From the NCBI GenBank assembly GCA_002205965.3, contig NADL03000739.1, forward strand, positions 434,001 through 498,000: DNA of 64,000 bases, read 5' to 3'. The stretch is from Kappaphycus alvarezii. Taxonomy: Eukaryota > Rhodophyta > Florideophyceae > Gigartinales > Solieriaceae. Of the stretch, positions 45,244-58,139 are shown piece by piece; positions within the stretch are counted from its first letter, which is position 1; the number at the start of each line of letters is the position of its first letter. Under the pieces are notes generated by a model. That model searched no databases and was not told the origin of the DNA. It saw only the letters and a program-made list of their open reading frames with translations. The translations under genes were made by a program, and so were the position numbers.

Positions 45244-48200
45244 GTTATGGACCCAGGGAAAGAGGCCGACCGCGCATGAGCATCATGGCTCCACCGATAC
45301 TCGAGCCCGATCAAGACTTTTTGCCGCAAGAAGGTTTCCAGTTGGGTTGATCTCATCGCGACGACAGCGGAAAAAGGAGAAGAAAAGGTGTACGAGACCA
45401 ACTTTGCTATTCTTGGCGGACAGCTCTACGATAGAGGACTAAAACGAGCCCAACAAGGTCTGGTTGCCTTCAGTTGACGAGGCTCAGCAACAAGGGAAGA
45501 TGAACTACAAGCAAGATGAGCAGGTAGAAGCTGTGAGTGAAATCGTTGGCCTTACTGCGCAAGATACTCCAATCGCCGTCGTCTCCCGCCTGATTGACTC
45601 CTTCAATAAGGTCACGAGCAGCACAAGGAAACCGATCGAGGACATTACCAGATTCATTTCAAGCTTTCGAGGACTTGCAGCGGAACATCTCATGCGTACC
45701 GGATCACAGCATGTATCCCAAATTGGAAAGGTTCTTGCATTCACTATCCTTAACAACGCCAACATCACAGAATTATCCCTTAGTAATGCAAAGCCAAGGT
45801 TAATCGAGATGGCGGAGGAACGTTCAAAGTCAATCCAGAACAGAAAACAGTATTTGTTGACAAAAATTCCGCAAAGAAAATTTATCTCTTGCCAACAGGG
45901 TTACCCGAAGCCTTAATCACCTTCAGACCGAAGAAAATTCCAAGAACCGACAGAAATTCCTCAGTACGGCATCTATGGCTCAGGAAAGGATGTTGGTTCG
46001 CTTGCGACCATTGGCTGATCAGATGCAGGACTCTACAGATCCGGCAGATGTCGCCAAGAAAATTGCATCACCAGGACTCGTTGTTACTGAGCCTAGATGA
46101 TGCGATTACGGTTCTTAGATCTCTCGCCCAAATCTCTGCCGAGACAGATGTGCCCACCAAAGCCCAGATCGATGCTACAATAGATCGAAAGGTTACTGCA
46201 CTGTCCAGTAACCAGCAACAGGAAAAGCGGCACAACTTCTACATAAGTAAGGAACGAAAAACCTCGGTAGAAGAGGGAAACTCAAGCGCAAGAGAGATAA
46301 TGGAACTTTCAGTCCGAACGAGAAGAAACGTCACTGGAAAAATGACCACATTATCGGAAACTACTGCAAAGACCGTGGGCAAAGCGATCAAAAGAAGAGA
46401 GACGATGCGGGTAATCATCCAGTTTTGCGACGAAGCTATTCGAGAAGCAAAAGCTCGGGAACCTGAATATCATGGGTACAGCGACGAAAAACCGAAGTCA
46501 TTTTTCACCGCAACTCGGTGCGTCCAAGGGCAACGGAGTTTAGTGAGTGAAATTTCAACAAGGTCAGATGTATTCCCAATGTGAGAAGATCCAAATCCCA
46601 TACTTAATGTCGGCTGTCCCCGCTCAGTGGGGGTATGAGTTCTTCAGTAGCGCTCTGCGTGGCAATAGGAATTCAGTTCAACTTGGATCCGCTATATTGC
46701 AAACCATTTGTCCATGGCTATGGAGAAAAATGCAGCGATGCACGACTTACTCTTAGTATCTGGCGACTCTTAGTTGTTGACCTTGACGGAAATATATCCC
46801 AAATTCCATTCTACATTACGAAGGGCAACGGTCTACTTCTATTTGGAAATAACGTTTTAAGTCACTCTGATATCATTAGCACTGAAGGAATTCTCAGAAT
46901 ATATCCGATTGCGGTGGGTGGTCTTTCAAGAACATCGTATATTCCGATATACACTACAACCGATAAAGAGTTCCAGAATCATCTTCACATCGTCCAGAGT
47001 CAGCTCAAGGAGTTCAAAAGCCCTATTGAGGCGTACAGGACATACCAAAGTACATTGAAAGCTTCATATCCGAAAAAAGGCAACAGAATCTCGGTGGTAA
47101 CGCAGCGAAGACATTTGCGACCAAACTGAACTTGTATTAGCACCTTCTGCTGCGCGATATGATGAATCGTCCAACTTCACTTTGCGCAAACTTTCATTAC
47201 GAATTATTGATGATGCACAACATATAAGAGACAAAAAGGGTACGAAGTTCACTGCGCAAGAAATTCTGTCACGAGCCTCCCTCTCTTGCAATATACTTCG
47301 GGGGAGAAACAAGCTGAACTCATTCGAATTGGCAAGGGGATATACGCCACCCACTGGAGGACTACCGAAATATAGGTTGACTCTCAATTTGTTAGCGCCC
47401 ATCTCGAGCAAATTGCTCAAAGGGAAATCACTTCGATGGTAAAGGATCGAAGGCCAAATACGGTACCCTAAGCGATACTCATACCTAAAATCAGGTGTTT
47501 TTAATCGAGAAAAGGAACAATCACAGCGTTTGGAAAACTGTTCTTGTTCATACCGCAAGAGAACACTTGTTTGAACTTACCAGAAATGAAATCGGAAGCG
47601 GGAAGCGGCTTAGTGTAGCCTAAGAGGACATAATGCTCTTCCCGACCTCACCACTCTTGTAGGAACTTGACACGATAGACTTGGAAGAACAAGGATCTGC
47701 GAGCGAAGCACCGGACGGGCAAGGTGAGACCTTGGAGGTCAATCCTAATTGCAAAAGTCCCCAGACGGAGCACCGGACAGGTAAGATTGCCGTCCAATCT
47801 AACGATGAACAATTCACTGATCAATTGAATTGGCTTGAGGACCCGGAATCAGGAATGCTGTACTCCAAACCTGGAAAACATCCTGACCACGAAAGGGATA
47901 TTGGAGCTTCTAAATCGAGAGCTCCAAAGTCTTCTAAACTCCAGCGCACGAACAAGGAGCAACATTACAGTACTCGTCTGAAGGCAATGAAATGCCAGGA
48001 ACAAATCGGCGGATAACCCTGAGAAAGACGTTGGATAAACCAAGTCGACGGTCCTTCGAAGATTTCGTGCTACTTGGAATCACAAGACAGAAATTCTCCA
48101 AGAGCTGTGAAGAACTCTTAGTGATAACCTGATAAAGGAAAGCAGAATAAATTATAAATTTCGGTGGATAGTAGAGAAGGCAATCCAAAAGGAAAAAGAA

Positions 48201-50714
48201 AATCAAGCAGAAAAGAAGGCGTATGCAGAAGTTAACGTAAGGCGTCTACCACGCGACATAAACCTTATCACTTTTCACTGCTTTTTTCAAATCAGAACCG
48301 ACGGTGACTCGAACAAACTGAAGCTCAAACGTCGCCTCGTACCCTATGGCAACAAAGGCACAGACAAGAATGGTGTTAAAAAGACTCTTCATCAGCACAT
48401 TTTCCGGCCATTCGCGCTGTTCTCTCTGCAGCATCCATTTTGCAACTTCGTTTAGCGACAATAGACATATCCCGATTGTACCTACAGTCAGGAACACTCA
48501 AACTAGACGTATATGTACACATACACCGAGGATGGACAAGCAGTCGATTTATCGTTTGGAAAATGTTGAAGCCTGCGTACGGACTAACCGAGTCTGGCAG
48601 GATACGTCAGTTGGTGTTGAAGAATGGCTCATCGATAAACCCTTTCAGCAATTGAGGGTATGCCCCAAGATTTTGTCAACCGTGACAAGCAGTCGCAGAT
48701 AAATCTCATCATAGAAAGGTAGTAGAGTAATTCCTAATCGCTGGGCAACCAAAGGATTTAGACGCATTCACCTTGGCCATTTCCAAGCGGTTCAAAGTTT
48801 GACGGTACATTGTCGCATCTAACATCGTCTTCAACAGTCTTCACATCCACCAGCGACAGACTTCTCAGTTCACGTCTCAACGACGCACTACATGGAAAAT
48901 GTCGAAAATATTCCGATGAGTCGCACTCGAAGAAAACAACAAGAGGGCACTGTACGAGCGAAGAAATGAAGCTTTTTCAAGCATTGTCTGGGCAGCTCAA
49001 CTGGATAGGAAACGCGGTCCTCCCAGCGCGGCATACATATCAAGCATGATTTTGGTGGCTATTCCACCAAGATGTAGTGGATGAAAGACATCCGCTAGAG
49101 CGATGAGCTAGCAACATGCAGGACATAAGCAGCTACTTCCGGCTGCATAGCACACTACAGCTGAAGTGGAGGGAAATCGTATACTAGTGGTGTTGGAGGG
49201 AAATATACAGGACCGATGCAGCCAACAAAGCTTGGAAATCATTAGATAGCGAACTTTAGACTGTGTTTCAATCGCAACTTCCTAAATATCCACTGCAAAT
49301 CATTGTCTATTTAATACGCCAGCGTGCGTCTGTTTAGTAAACCTTGGGGGCATCGAACTCGACATCCCTTTTCCATTCTTATCAGCGCTTACGACCGAGA
49401 GCGCACAATGATGCAGTAGTGGACAGGAGAACTAAGGGTGGAAAACCTTACTGATGCCAAACGAGCCCTGCATCAGCTACGAAAGCTCGATCCTCAGTCA
49501 TTACGTGCGATGCAACAGGCAGGATCGATATTCGGATACGGAAGCTGTGTAATTTGGCATTTTCGGACGCCAGTCACGGTAAAATTTTTACGAACAAATA
49601 GGTTATGTGTCTGGCATCTTCTTCCAGCAATCTTCATGCTTCCGCGTCCTTGATTGACACAAGCCGAAACAAGGTCGTGTCGCATTTTCATCCATTGGGG
49701 CGGAGATATTAGCTGCAGCCGAATCCGCAGACCGCGCATCATTGATGAGTTATTTTTTACATGTCATGTTCGGTTCCGACTTAGAACTCCCGCTGGTTCT
49801 CACAGTTGACTCCCTTGGCCTTTGTGCAACGATAACGAGTTACAAGAGGTTCGAGACTATCGACTCCGACCAGCCGTGGCAAGACTACGAGATTTCTTCG
49901 AAACCGGAGAGATAAGGGTGATGCAAAGGATGAATGGACAGAAAAATATTTGCCGACGCTCTCACGAAACTCAACCTCATACCTTTGCCATTATCAATCG
50001 AGCATGTGTTGAGAGAAGTCTGCCGAAAGATATTCTTCGGAATGCAGACCGAGTAACTGGAGATTGGTAGAGACTAAAACTAACTACCAACACTACAATA
50101 CAAATCGAATCGGCTCGTCTTACTTCGAAATTCACCATCGTCGAACTGCATTCCGTCATTCGAGAGAAGGTCAAACTCCAGAAGATCCGCGCCAAAACTG
50201 GCCTCTTCTGCTTTATCATCAATTAGCGGGCCTCGCATACCAGACTTCACTTCCCGGACAGTTTCCTCATCCCTCAATCCGATTTGAGAAGCCTCAATGC
50301 ACCTCGCGTGACTTTGGATTCCGAAGGTGTTTTCTGCATGAAAGCTTTAAATGATTTCGTCCAATACATACTTATCGTTTTCGGTTTTGGGCATTGTGTT
50401 TGGATGCTGAGATTAATTCAGTGCTCGATGTGAATCTGAACTTGCTTGACATCGGAGCCAGGTTGCCATGATGGACTGTGCAATTAGTCTATTTATACCT
50501 ATTTTTGCGACCACTCACGTGAATTTTTTGGCTCAAAATTATGTCTACAAAGTGTGAAGAAATGCCTAACGCACAATTTGTGATCAGTTTTATCAAACTC
50601 CCACCGTGCTGTGAGAAATAACACTTGCGCCCCACCCGCTCTACAGTATGTAGCACTGCAGCAATTTTATATTATCGTGATTTTTTTCTTGATCATCATA
50701 CCAATAGGAGGGTA

Positions 50715-51004
50715 TGTCGCACTGTGATCTGTGTACTTAGAACCGAAACGACACGTTTTCGTAGCCTGAACGTCGTTGCACGCGCCACGAATCCAGTATC
50801 ATGACCGCCGGGTAATGCAGTATAAGAAGTCGATGGTCAGCGTTTACACAGCAGGGGATCGATCAATAAAGGGAACAGAGATGAGAGAATACTGCCTACA
50901 CGGAGTCTACGGGGGCTTTTCGGTTGCCCGCTCAGCTTGCGTCAGCTCTTCCCTCTGCGCTACGAAGAATACAGCGATCACACCGTTTCAACAGATCTCC
51001 CATA
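50715..51004 (+). repeat. 3' LTR of the 45-51 kb Copia element
   Basis: 290 bp, partner of 44950-45243, ending CTCCCATA and followed directly by the AACGG target duplication. Confidence 0.88.
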
Positions 51005-51104
51005 AACGGTTGTCTACGGTACGGTACGAAGTGGCATGTCGAGCAAACTGAAATGAGATCAATCAATACTGTGATAAAGTAAATCTGTTTGTCTATTTTT
51101 ACAG

Positions 51105-51514
51105 TGCGAACTTAGTGTAATCTCTCTGCTTCACTGCCGTCGCATTTTCTCTGTATTATTTTTCTTTTATTTTTAGCTAATTTCATGCCGTAGTGTTGCC
51201 CAATTTCTATCAAAATTCAAAGATCAGACTGAGTGTGGCGTCTGTTAAGTCGACGCCCCACTCAGCCGTCCACACTTAACGTGGAATGTGGCGAGTACCG
51301 TGTTAGAGAGAGACGAGACAGAGAGAGAAGCAAGAAGTAAAAACACGATTCGGTCAACTTCTAAGCTGAGGTGCTCCGCCCAGCCCTCCTCCCTACGTCC
51401 GTTCGCATCCTACCCATCTACAACAATGGCCTCCTCACACCGCCACGGACCTCGTCTACGACAGATTGTACTCTCGTGTGGTCCTTGCCAGCCTAGGAGG
51501 AGTGTTCAACGACA
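51105..51514 (+). repeat. 5' LTR of the 51-57.5 kb Copia element
   Basis: About 410 bp, starting near TGCGAACTTAGTG and ending near GTGTTCAACGACA. Shares long blocks such as ttttatttttagctaatttc and gtaaaaacacgattcggtca with 57136-57548. Confidence 0.82.
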
Positions 51515-54500
51515 ATCCGGATTTTGAACATCTTTCTAGACACCTATTTTTCGAAAAATGGCTCTGGCACCGCTACCGTGGCCAAATGAACGCAGTTACA
51601 CCAGACTCAAGAAGCGTGTCGACACCGTCAAGTTATCTGTGGGACTTCAGAATGATCTCATAGCTCTAGCGATGGATGTCATGGATTCGTACCCGATCAC
51701 TGCTGCAACTAGCTCTTCAGGATCCATTCCTGACAGAAGAAGCTGAGGACTAATGAAGAGCCTGCTACCGTCTCCAGTTGACATACTCACCGATTCGTTT
51801 TTCCGAGCTCCATTGTTCGCCCTAGTTTCTCTGTACAACGTTGCTGATTTTATGGATTCATTAGTCCCCAAGAACCTATTCTACGAGCTCTTAAAACTCC
51901 CGGATAGACAAAACCAACAAAAATATTGTGATCCATATCTGGTTCGCCGATTTTATCGGTTGTGATGCGAAACTATACTCGCCTCTGTCGATTGCTACAA
52001 GAAGACTCGTGATGTCCCGAGCTCTTCGCCGACGGGCAGATGTGCCGTCGCATGATGAACCTCGAACCGAGCATGGGGTTCCCTCGGCTCAAATTTGTCA
52101 TCGAAAGAGATAACACCAACAGAATGAGAGTTGGCTCTGATTCAATCGATAGACGTGATGAAGGATAAGAGCAACTCCGCTCCGGGGCGAAAATAGAATT
52201 CGGTATCTCCAGATACGTCTAGTGCGCAAGGAACTGACGTGAATGACTCTAGAAAGGCCTCTCAGTAAATTTCAAAGATAATAAGTTCACTGGCGATTTA
52301 TCCCAATCGATTGATTTGACTCTAAGGGATTACACAGTTTGTGCCCGACAAAATTGTCTGAGCGAAAGCAGAAAGCAGATATTTATCAATGTACTCCGGG
52401 CTGCACGAAATTCTTCTCAACAATGCTCGAACGACATGAGCTTCGATGAGATGGGGAGAATGATGAAACAGGAGTACAATAGCGACTCTCGTCAGTTACA
52501 AGTTCAAGGAATGCTTGAGACGCTACGTTTAGATAAGCAAATGTCCGAGCATGAAGTTTCAAGTTCTTCTGAAGGACTAACGCAAATAATTGATCTCATT
52601 GAGCGTATGACACCACAGTGTCAACCACAGTTTCGCTCAGATGCGAACAAGATTAATTATCTTCGCAAAGCGTCATTGGTTTCTCATGGGCGATGAATCC
52701 GATCGGTAACATAATTACTGCAATATTCATTTAATGGATTTGTTACGGCACTTTGTGAGCATTTAAAGCTTGAAAATGAAGTCAAGATGGTTCCTTCAAC
52801 TTCAAGTGGATCACACTTTACACAAGGTGACACATATCTCAGCAATATGGAAGCCCCCAAAATTAGTGCAAAAGTATGGGAGACCTCTAATCCTCCACCA
52901 ATGCACGTCCACCGGCACTAGTTCTTTTGCAGATAGCCGCCGAAAAGGGATATGCCACCGTTGTAAGCAATCTGGCGCCCCGGTCACCGTTGTGCGCCAG
53001 GGTCCATCCAACGCTATGTGCGTGATCGCTTCAAGAACGGAGATGCGGCTGTTCACATTGTATCAGACCTAGTAATTGGAATGGAGGGAGAGTTGCAGGG
53101 CAACGAAGCCTCTCTATGACGAAGCTAAGAATAAGAGGCAGAAAAAACTGTTCAGTGCATCTAAGCGGTTTGGAAGATGAACTAGCCATTTTCAACGACC
53201 TATTGAATGCGAACAATAGTTCAGCTGATGATTTTGTCGAGCAGTCAGACAAAGAATGGTTCACCAACCATTTATGTGCTTCCCTCTCCGTAGACCCTCG
53301 CGTCTCTCCAACGTATCCCTCGGATTTTATCCAAGGCGACGATCAGTAACGCCTGCATCGTCGCCCTTGCGAGGGTCAAGCCCCGAAGAACAACTCACAA
53401 GAGGCGTAAGGGGATTATAGATGTTGATTTAACATCTTTTTCATAGCAGACCTTAAAATGGAGCGAAAAAGGACTTGTCAAGAAAAATTAGCACACCAGG
53501 GTTTTTGTAGACATCGGAGCCCTAGGTCATGTATCGGTCTTAAAGAGTTGCGTTCAGTATTCTCAAAATTTGGAACGTCGAATACCTCAACTGAAATGTC
53601 ACCAAACTGCTTTCGATTTGCAGATACATCCTACCACTCTCTTGGAAAGATTCCGCTACCACTAGCAACAACACCAGGCAAGCCACTGATTTTCGTCGAG
53701 TTGGACGTCGTAAGGCTGATATTCCGCCCTCTTGGGTCTGGAGTGTTAGATCGTGAGTTTTCTCCTGGCTGACACTGTAGCCAGCAGGCTAAAAAAGCGC
53801 GTAATTGCGTGTGAGAATTGTTCTTGCACTTACTTTGATGAATGGCACATGCCCCTGACCAGATCAGATGGTGGCCATGTTTATGTTGAAATGGATAGCT
53901 CTACTTCAGTAATGTTTACAAGATCTCACTTGTACTGGAATTGTGTACCTTACGAATACCATTGCCTCGGCCCAAAATATTCGGGAAAGTTTGGCATACT
54001 CTAGCATGGAGCGTGCACATTCAACAGTACGATTGACTCTCAGCAGTCCCATTATGATACTTCGAATAGGACGGCGTCACTTTGCTCAAGTCCCCCGGCC
54101 AAAAACCTTTGAAATCCAGGTATTATCCCCCTCTATCAGAATGGAGTCGTTTCACCTTACACGAAAATTTCGATTCATGGTGATGACTTGGAATTGCGTG
54201 CCTTGTGAATTATTGGTGATTGATTTTCAGGACTGATTGGTATATTGTATGATTCGATCAGTTATTGTGGTTGGGTGGTCAAGCACTGAGCAGTGGACTA
54301 AGACTGCTATCTACTGAAGTCTTGGCGTTGGTTGAGGCTGGTTACCTGGCATTGGCACTACAGGCCTGCTGCATCCCTTTGTGGATAAGACACCTCCACG
54401 CTGACGACTATGCGGTCTGTGTGGCTGGAAGTTGCACCTTCCGTACCAGATATACATACCTGTGGCTAGTACAGATGCTCTGGACGAAACATGAAGAGTG

Positions 54501-56026
54501 TTCACTCGAAGTTATGTCGCATCGTTAGTGTGTGCTTCTAGTACATTGAAGTAAAACGAAAAGGCCAAGTGGGCACAATTACTTTCACATTTCAACTGTT
54601 ATGGGCCCAGTTGAATATCGCTCCAACCCGTAACTTATAGTTGCCGGTCTTACATATAGTTAATGAGTACTCGGTTTAGCGCGGCCAACTTTATTCTTGA
54701 CCTCTCAACTAAAACATTATAGTCGACAATACTTGAGTGCTGGGAAATGATAAACAACGGTCTGCCGAATCGCATGCCGGTTGACTAAGGGAGATATTTT
54801 GGCGAAACATTCATCAGGCTTGGTGGTCTGTTAAACCTCGAAGTGAACGGAACAGGAATCGAGGCACACAACAGCCTTGGGCACGGAGAGCGATGTCATC
54901 AGCCACTCCGGCAGACATATCCTAAGATAAAGTCTGAACACCCTCAAGTACCACCGAAAGAAGCGTTAGCAGCCTCAGTCAAGACTCTCAATGATACTTT
55001 GGAACCTGAAGGCATTGTTCCATCTGCGTTGGTATTTGGAGAGTATCAGCGTATGTTCAACGTTCTGAAACCCCCTCGGAATGACCAACACTCGCGGAAA
55101 GGGCTTCTTTTGCTCAATCAGCGCACATGGAGATGGCTACAATTATGACAAAGATGAGAATTAGCCGCGCTTCGCACCATACGATACCTGCTGCTGCCAG
55201 TACCTTCTACCAATCTGGGGAAAAAGTGCTGGTCTTGAGGGAGAAAACTGTGAACCACCGCATAGGTGAGTGGCTAGAGCCTTTTGTAGTGGTTCATGCA
55301 GATGATTCGAAGAAAGTAGTATACGTGCAAGACAATAAGAACGGCGCGGCTCGCCTTTTTAATGCTTGCTCAAGTGAAAGAGAGCAGGTTTACACAGACA
55401 TTGAAACATAATCTGAATCGCGGTGACAAGGCAGTTGCATTCACTGTTGACAATCGCCTTTATTTGCGGGTCCCGACGCTTGATAAGAACTCCATAAGGG
55501 TCATTGGATTCTCCGATGCGTTGTTTGCAAATAATGCAGACTTACCTACGTAGTTAGGCCACATATGTTTTATTGGAGACGATACTGGACTAGTCGTCCC
55601 TATCTCATTCACGTCATACAAAGCGAGGAGGGTAAGTAGATCTGCTATAGCTGGAGAGGTTATTGCATTCAGTGACCTCTTTGATGTCGCTTCGGTTCTT
55701 TCGATAAAGCTTGAAGAATATCTTGGCTCCAAGGTACCTGTGAAGCTCGTTACCGATAGCCAGAGATTACTAGATGTAATCTCAACATGTCCCCGGACCT
55801 CCGAAAAACCTCTGGTGCTGGATATTGCAGCCACAAGCGAAGTCTTCAAGGATCGTATCATTTAGGATATCTGCCTCGTAAGGAGTTCGTGCAACATCGC
55901 TGATGGACTAACCAAGCCGATGTATCAAAGAGCTCTAAAACAAGATTTGGAAACTGGAAGGCTTGATGTGACCCTGAGCAGTGGATAATCCGTAATTGAC
56001 TCATCTGGCCATGAATTTGTTTAAAG

Positions 56027-56994
56027 TTAGGACTGCGCAAATACACATCGCACTTCGCCAATGCGCAGACGGTTTGCCTCATCGCCCCCGCAACTACGCA
56101 GCAGTTGTTCAATCAATCGCATGGGAAAATCTTCTGCACTATCGAGGATGAGTTTGCGGTTTGCATCGACGAAAATCGTGTGAGATACTATCTTTGGCTC
56201 ATACACGTGTAACACGTATGCTTGTTCGCAAGAAACGCAAAAAGGTTCTCCTTGAAAGCTTTTTGCTGGCTTTTTGGAGTTTTGCGTAATTCGACTCCTG
56301 TTGCAAGCTCATGAAGGAATTTGGTTGCTTGACCGATTTTCAGAATATGTTGGTCTTTGTCATATAAAAACTGACGCCCCATTTCCGCAACCTCTCGACC
56401 GGCAAAAATGTCAACGGCAATAGTTATGGCCGCCGTCATACAATTTCCATCGTTTTTCTTTGCGAACACGTCCCCAAATGCGCTGAAATAATGCCGCTCG
56501 ATACCAGTTATTGTCCTCCGTTCCCAGACCAGCCAATTGACACCATACAACTACTATTTTTTAACATCCACTCCAATGCGACCTTTCTCATTTTTTCTTG
56601 AATCCCAGCACGGTTGTTCCGTTTCTTCTTTGGTATATTGATACGAGGCACATTGCTGGAAGCTCGGCCTTTACCAGAGGGTGTTGGTGCCCTTGTGCAC
56701 CATTACCACCACTATGTCCTCCTCGAGTGCTCAGGACAATACTGTCGGATTGACTTCCCAGAAGGATTCAATTCATCGTCTATGCGGTCGCTCACTGCCG
56801 CTCTGGTCACTCTTTCCATCCTCACATACGATCGAGTCATTGTTGAAGGTTTCAATTCCGTGCTTAGTCTGCCTTAGCGCTTTCCCAGTGTAGTGTGCAC
56901 ATTTCGATGTTTCCTTGGCACCTTCAGTACCGTCATTTTCGGTTTTTTCTTTCACCTGCATTGCTGTCTTATCCTCGCGATTGCGTGTAGCCAC
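56027..56994 (-). CDS. Antisense open stretches inside the Copia element, cysteine-peptidase-like motifs
   Basis: Minus-strand open stretches occupy the space between RNase H and the 3' LTR, opposite to the element's own genes. The longest, 56550-56188, is 120 codons and contains KKNDGNCMTAAITIAVDIF. A second, 56215-56027, contains VSHTIFVDANRKLILDSAED. A third, 56994-56773, is Lys/Glu-rich. A DGNC motif followed later by a hydrophobic SH.IFVD strand and an LDS motif recalls the Cys-His-Asp order of papain-fold peptidases such as OTU or C48 types. That reading is inference: I see the motifs but not a full fold. Extra antisense genes are known in some LTR elements, and a captured host gene fragment is the alternative. 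It is part of a broken fossil. Confidence 0.4.
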
Positions 56995-57135
56995 TGGATC
57001 AGTTCACAGGATGCACCGCGTTACCTAGGCGCTGCCGTGACTGGAGTTACCTTTTCGTTCTGCTACGCTAGCGTTGAGAATTTTCTGGCTGGCGTGGACC
57101 GACCGTCCGATCGGAGGGGATGTTGTTTTGTACAG

Positions 57136-57548
57136 TATGAACTTAGTGTGCTATCTCTGCTCCACTGCCGTCGTATTTTCTCTGTATTTTTTTCTTTTAT
57201 TTTTAGCTAATTTCATGCCGTAGTGTTGCCCAATTTCTATCAAAATTCAAAGATCAGACTCAGTGAGACGTCTAGTGAGTCGACACCCCCACTCAGCAGT
57301 CCACACTTACCGTGGACTGTGGCGGGTACCGTGTTAGAGAGATACAGAGACAGAGAGAAGCAAGAAGTAAAAACACGATTCGGTCAACTTCTTAAGCTGA
57401 GGTGCTCCGCCCAGCCCTTCTCGCTAGCGTCAGTTCCCGTCCTACCTATCTACACCAATGACCTTCCCACCATCGCCGAGGACCTCGCCCCACGACAGAT
57501 TGTACTCTCGTGTGGTCCTTGCCAGCATAGGGGGAGTGTTCAACGACA
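57136..57548 (+). repeat. 3' LTR of the 51-57.5 kb Copia element
   Basis: About 413 bp, partner of 51105-51514. Preceded by gtacag, a sequence that also precedes the 5' LTR, so the outer edge may extend a few bases further. Confidence 0.82.
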
Positions 57549-58139
57549 CTGTTGTACAGGGCAAACGGGAATGGACGGGATGGAGATTGGTGAATGTTAC
57601 AATACGGTATTAGCCTGGCCCGCAAACTGGGGCATTTTACTTCCTCATGTGAAATGGAAACATTTGATCGGACAATTGATTTCTGATTTGAAGTATTAAT
57701 CAATGCTAAAATGTGGCCCTATAGCCTGGAATCGATGCCCAAAAACCAACCTATACAGTAGCTGCAGTGTAATGGTAAACTCGGGTGAGCTCTGGAGGTG
57801 CGCGGGAGGGCGCAGAAAGTTTACTTAGGTGACCCATGATGGAAGCGGGGATGCAAAAAAAAGAGAGGAGGACGGACGTCTCTGTTTTGTTTCTTTCAGT
57901 AAATTGAATGAAGTTCAAAAGAGCAGTAGTGTACAGTATGGAATTACTTAAAGAGGGTTACCACCTGTCAGTACTCAAGTGAGCAACCAGGCAAATATGT
58001 GTAAATAGGGGTTAATTTATTGTGGTAGGTCTTAAAGCGAATTTTCGATTTTCACTGGGCAAAATAAAAATTAGTCACCCGAAAAATTTTACGCGGTTGA
58101 AAAATTAAAAGTCGCTTCCCACCGGCGCGCTGGGGATCA
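57549..58139. other. Spacer between Copia and PIF elements
   Basis: No gene recognised. At 57998-58030 it carries the same roughly 33-bp sequence (tgtgtaaat..ggttaat..tgtggtag) that begins the 85-bp insertion at 24208. From about 58.0 kb the DNA becomes AT-rich. Confidence 0.4.

Larger units (their letters stand above)
44950..51004 (+). mobile_element. Copia (Ty1) LTR retrotransposon, broken, older
   Basis: 6.06 kb with LTRs at 44950-45243 and 50715-51004 and an exact 5-bp target duplication AACGG on both sides (44945-44949, 51005-51009). LTRs are roughly 88% alike by eye, so clearly older than the 8.5 kb element. Parts: gag at 45.46-45.92 kb and after; a protease/leader region 46.6-47.1 kb (PLLLGNNVL-like); an integrase end with FELARGYTPPTGG at 47.3 kb; RT at 48.35-48.75 kb (ATIDISRLYLQS, KMLKPAYGLTESGR); RNase H with DYRLRPAVARLRDFFETGEI at 49.85-49.92 kb. 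It is broken, with well over ten breaks. A purine-rich tract (aataggaggg) precedes the 3' LTR. Confidence 0.88.
51105..57548 (+). mobile_element. Copia (Ty1) LTR retrotransposon carrying antisense open stretches, broken
   Basis: 6.44 kb with LTRs at about 51105-51514 and 57136-57548, roughly 88-90% alike by eye. It starts 95 bp after the target duplication of the previous Copia, in the same orientation. Parts seen on the plus strand: gag 51.5-53.1 kb with a CHRCKQSG zinc-knuckle; protease-like region about 53.5-53.8 kb (FADTSYHSLGKIPLPLATTP); integrase about 54.85-55.1 kb (NGTGIEAHNSLGHGER); RNase H about 55.45-55.98 kb (VKLVTDSQRLLDVIS). Between RNase H and the 3' LTR lies 1.15 kb not used by standard Copia, with open stretches on the minus strand. 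No clear target duplication was found. It is broken, with many breaks, and old. Confidence 0.82.

Noticed and set aside
51098-57565. TACAG as target duplication of the 51-57.5 kb Copia
   Set aside because: The motif is near both ends but not at equal distance from the LTR edges, and it belongs to the abundant TACAGTA family.
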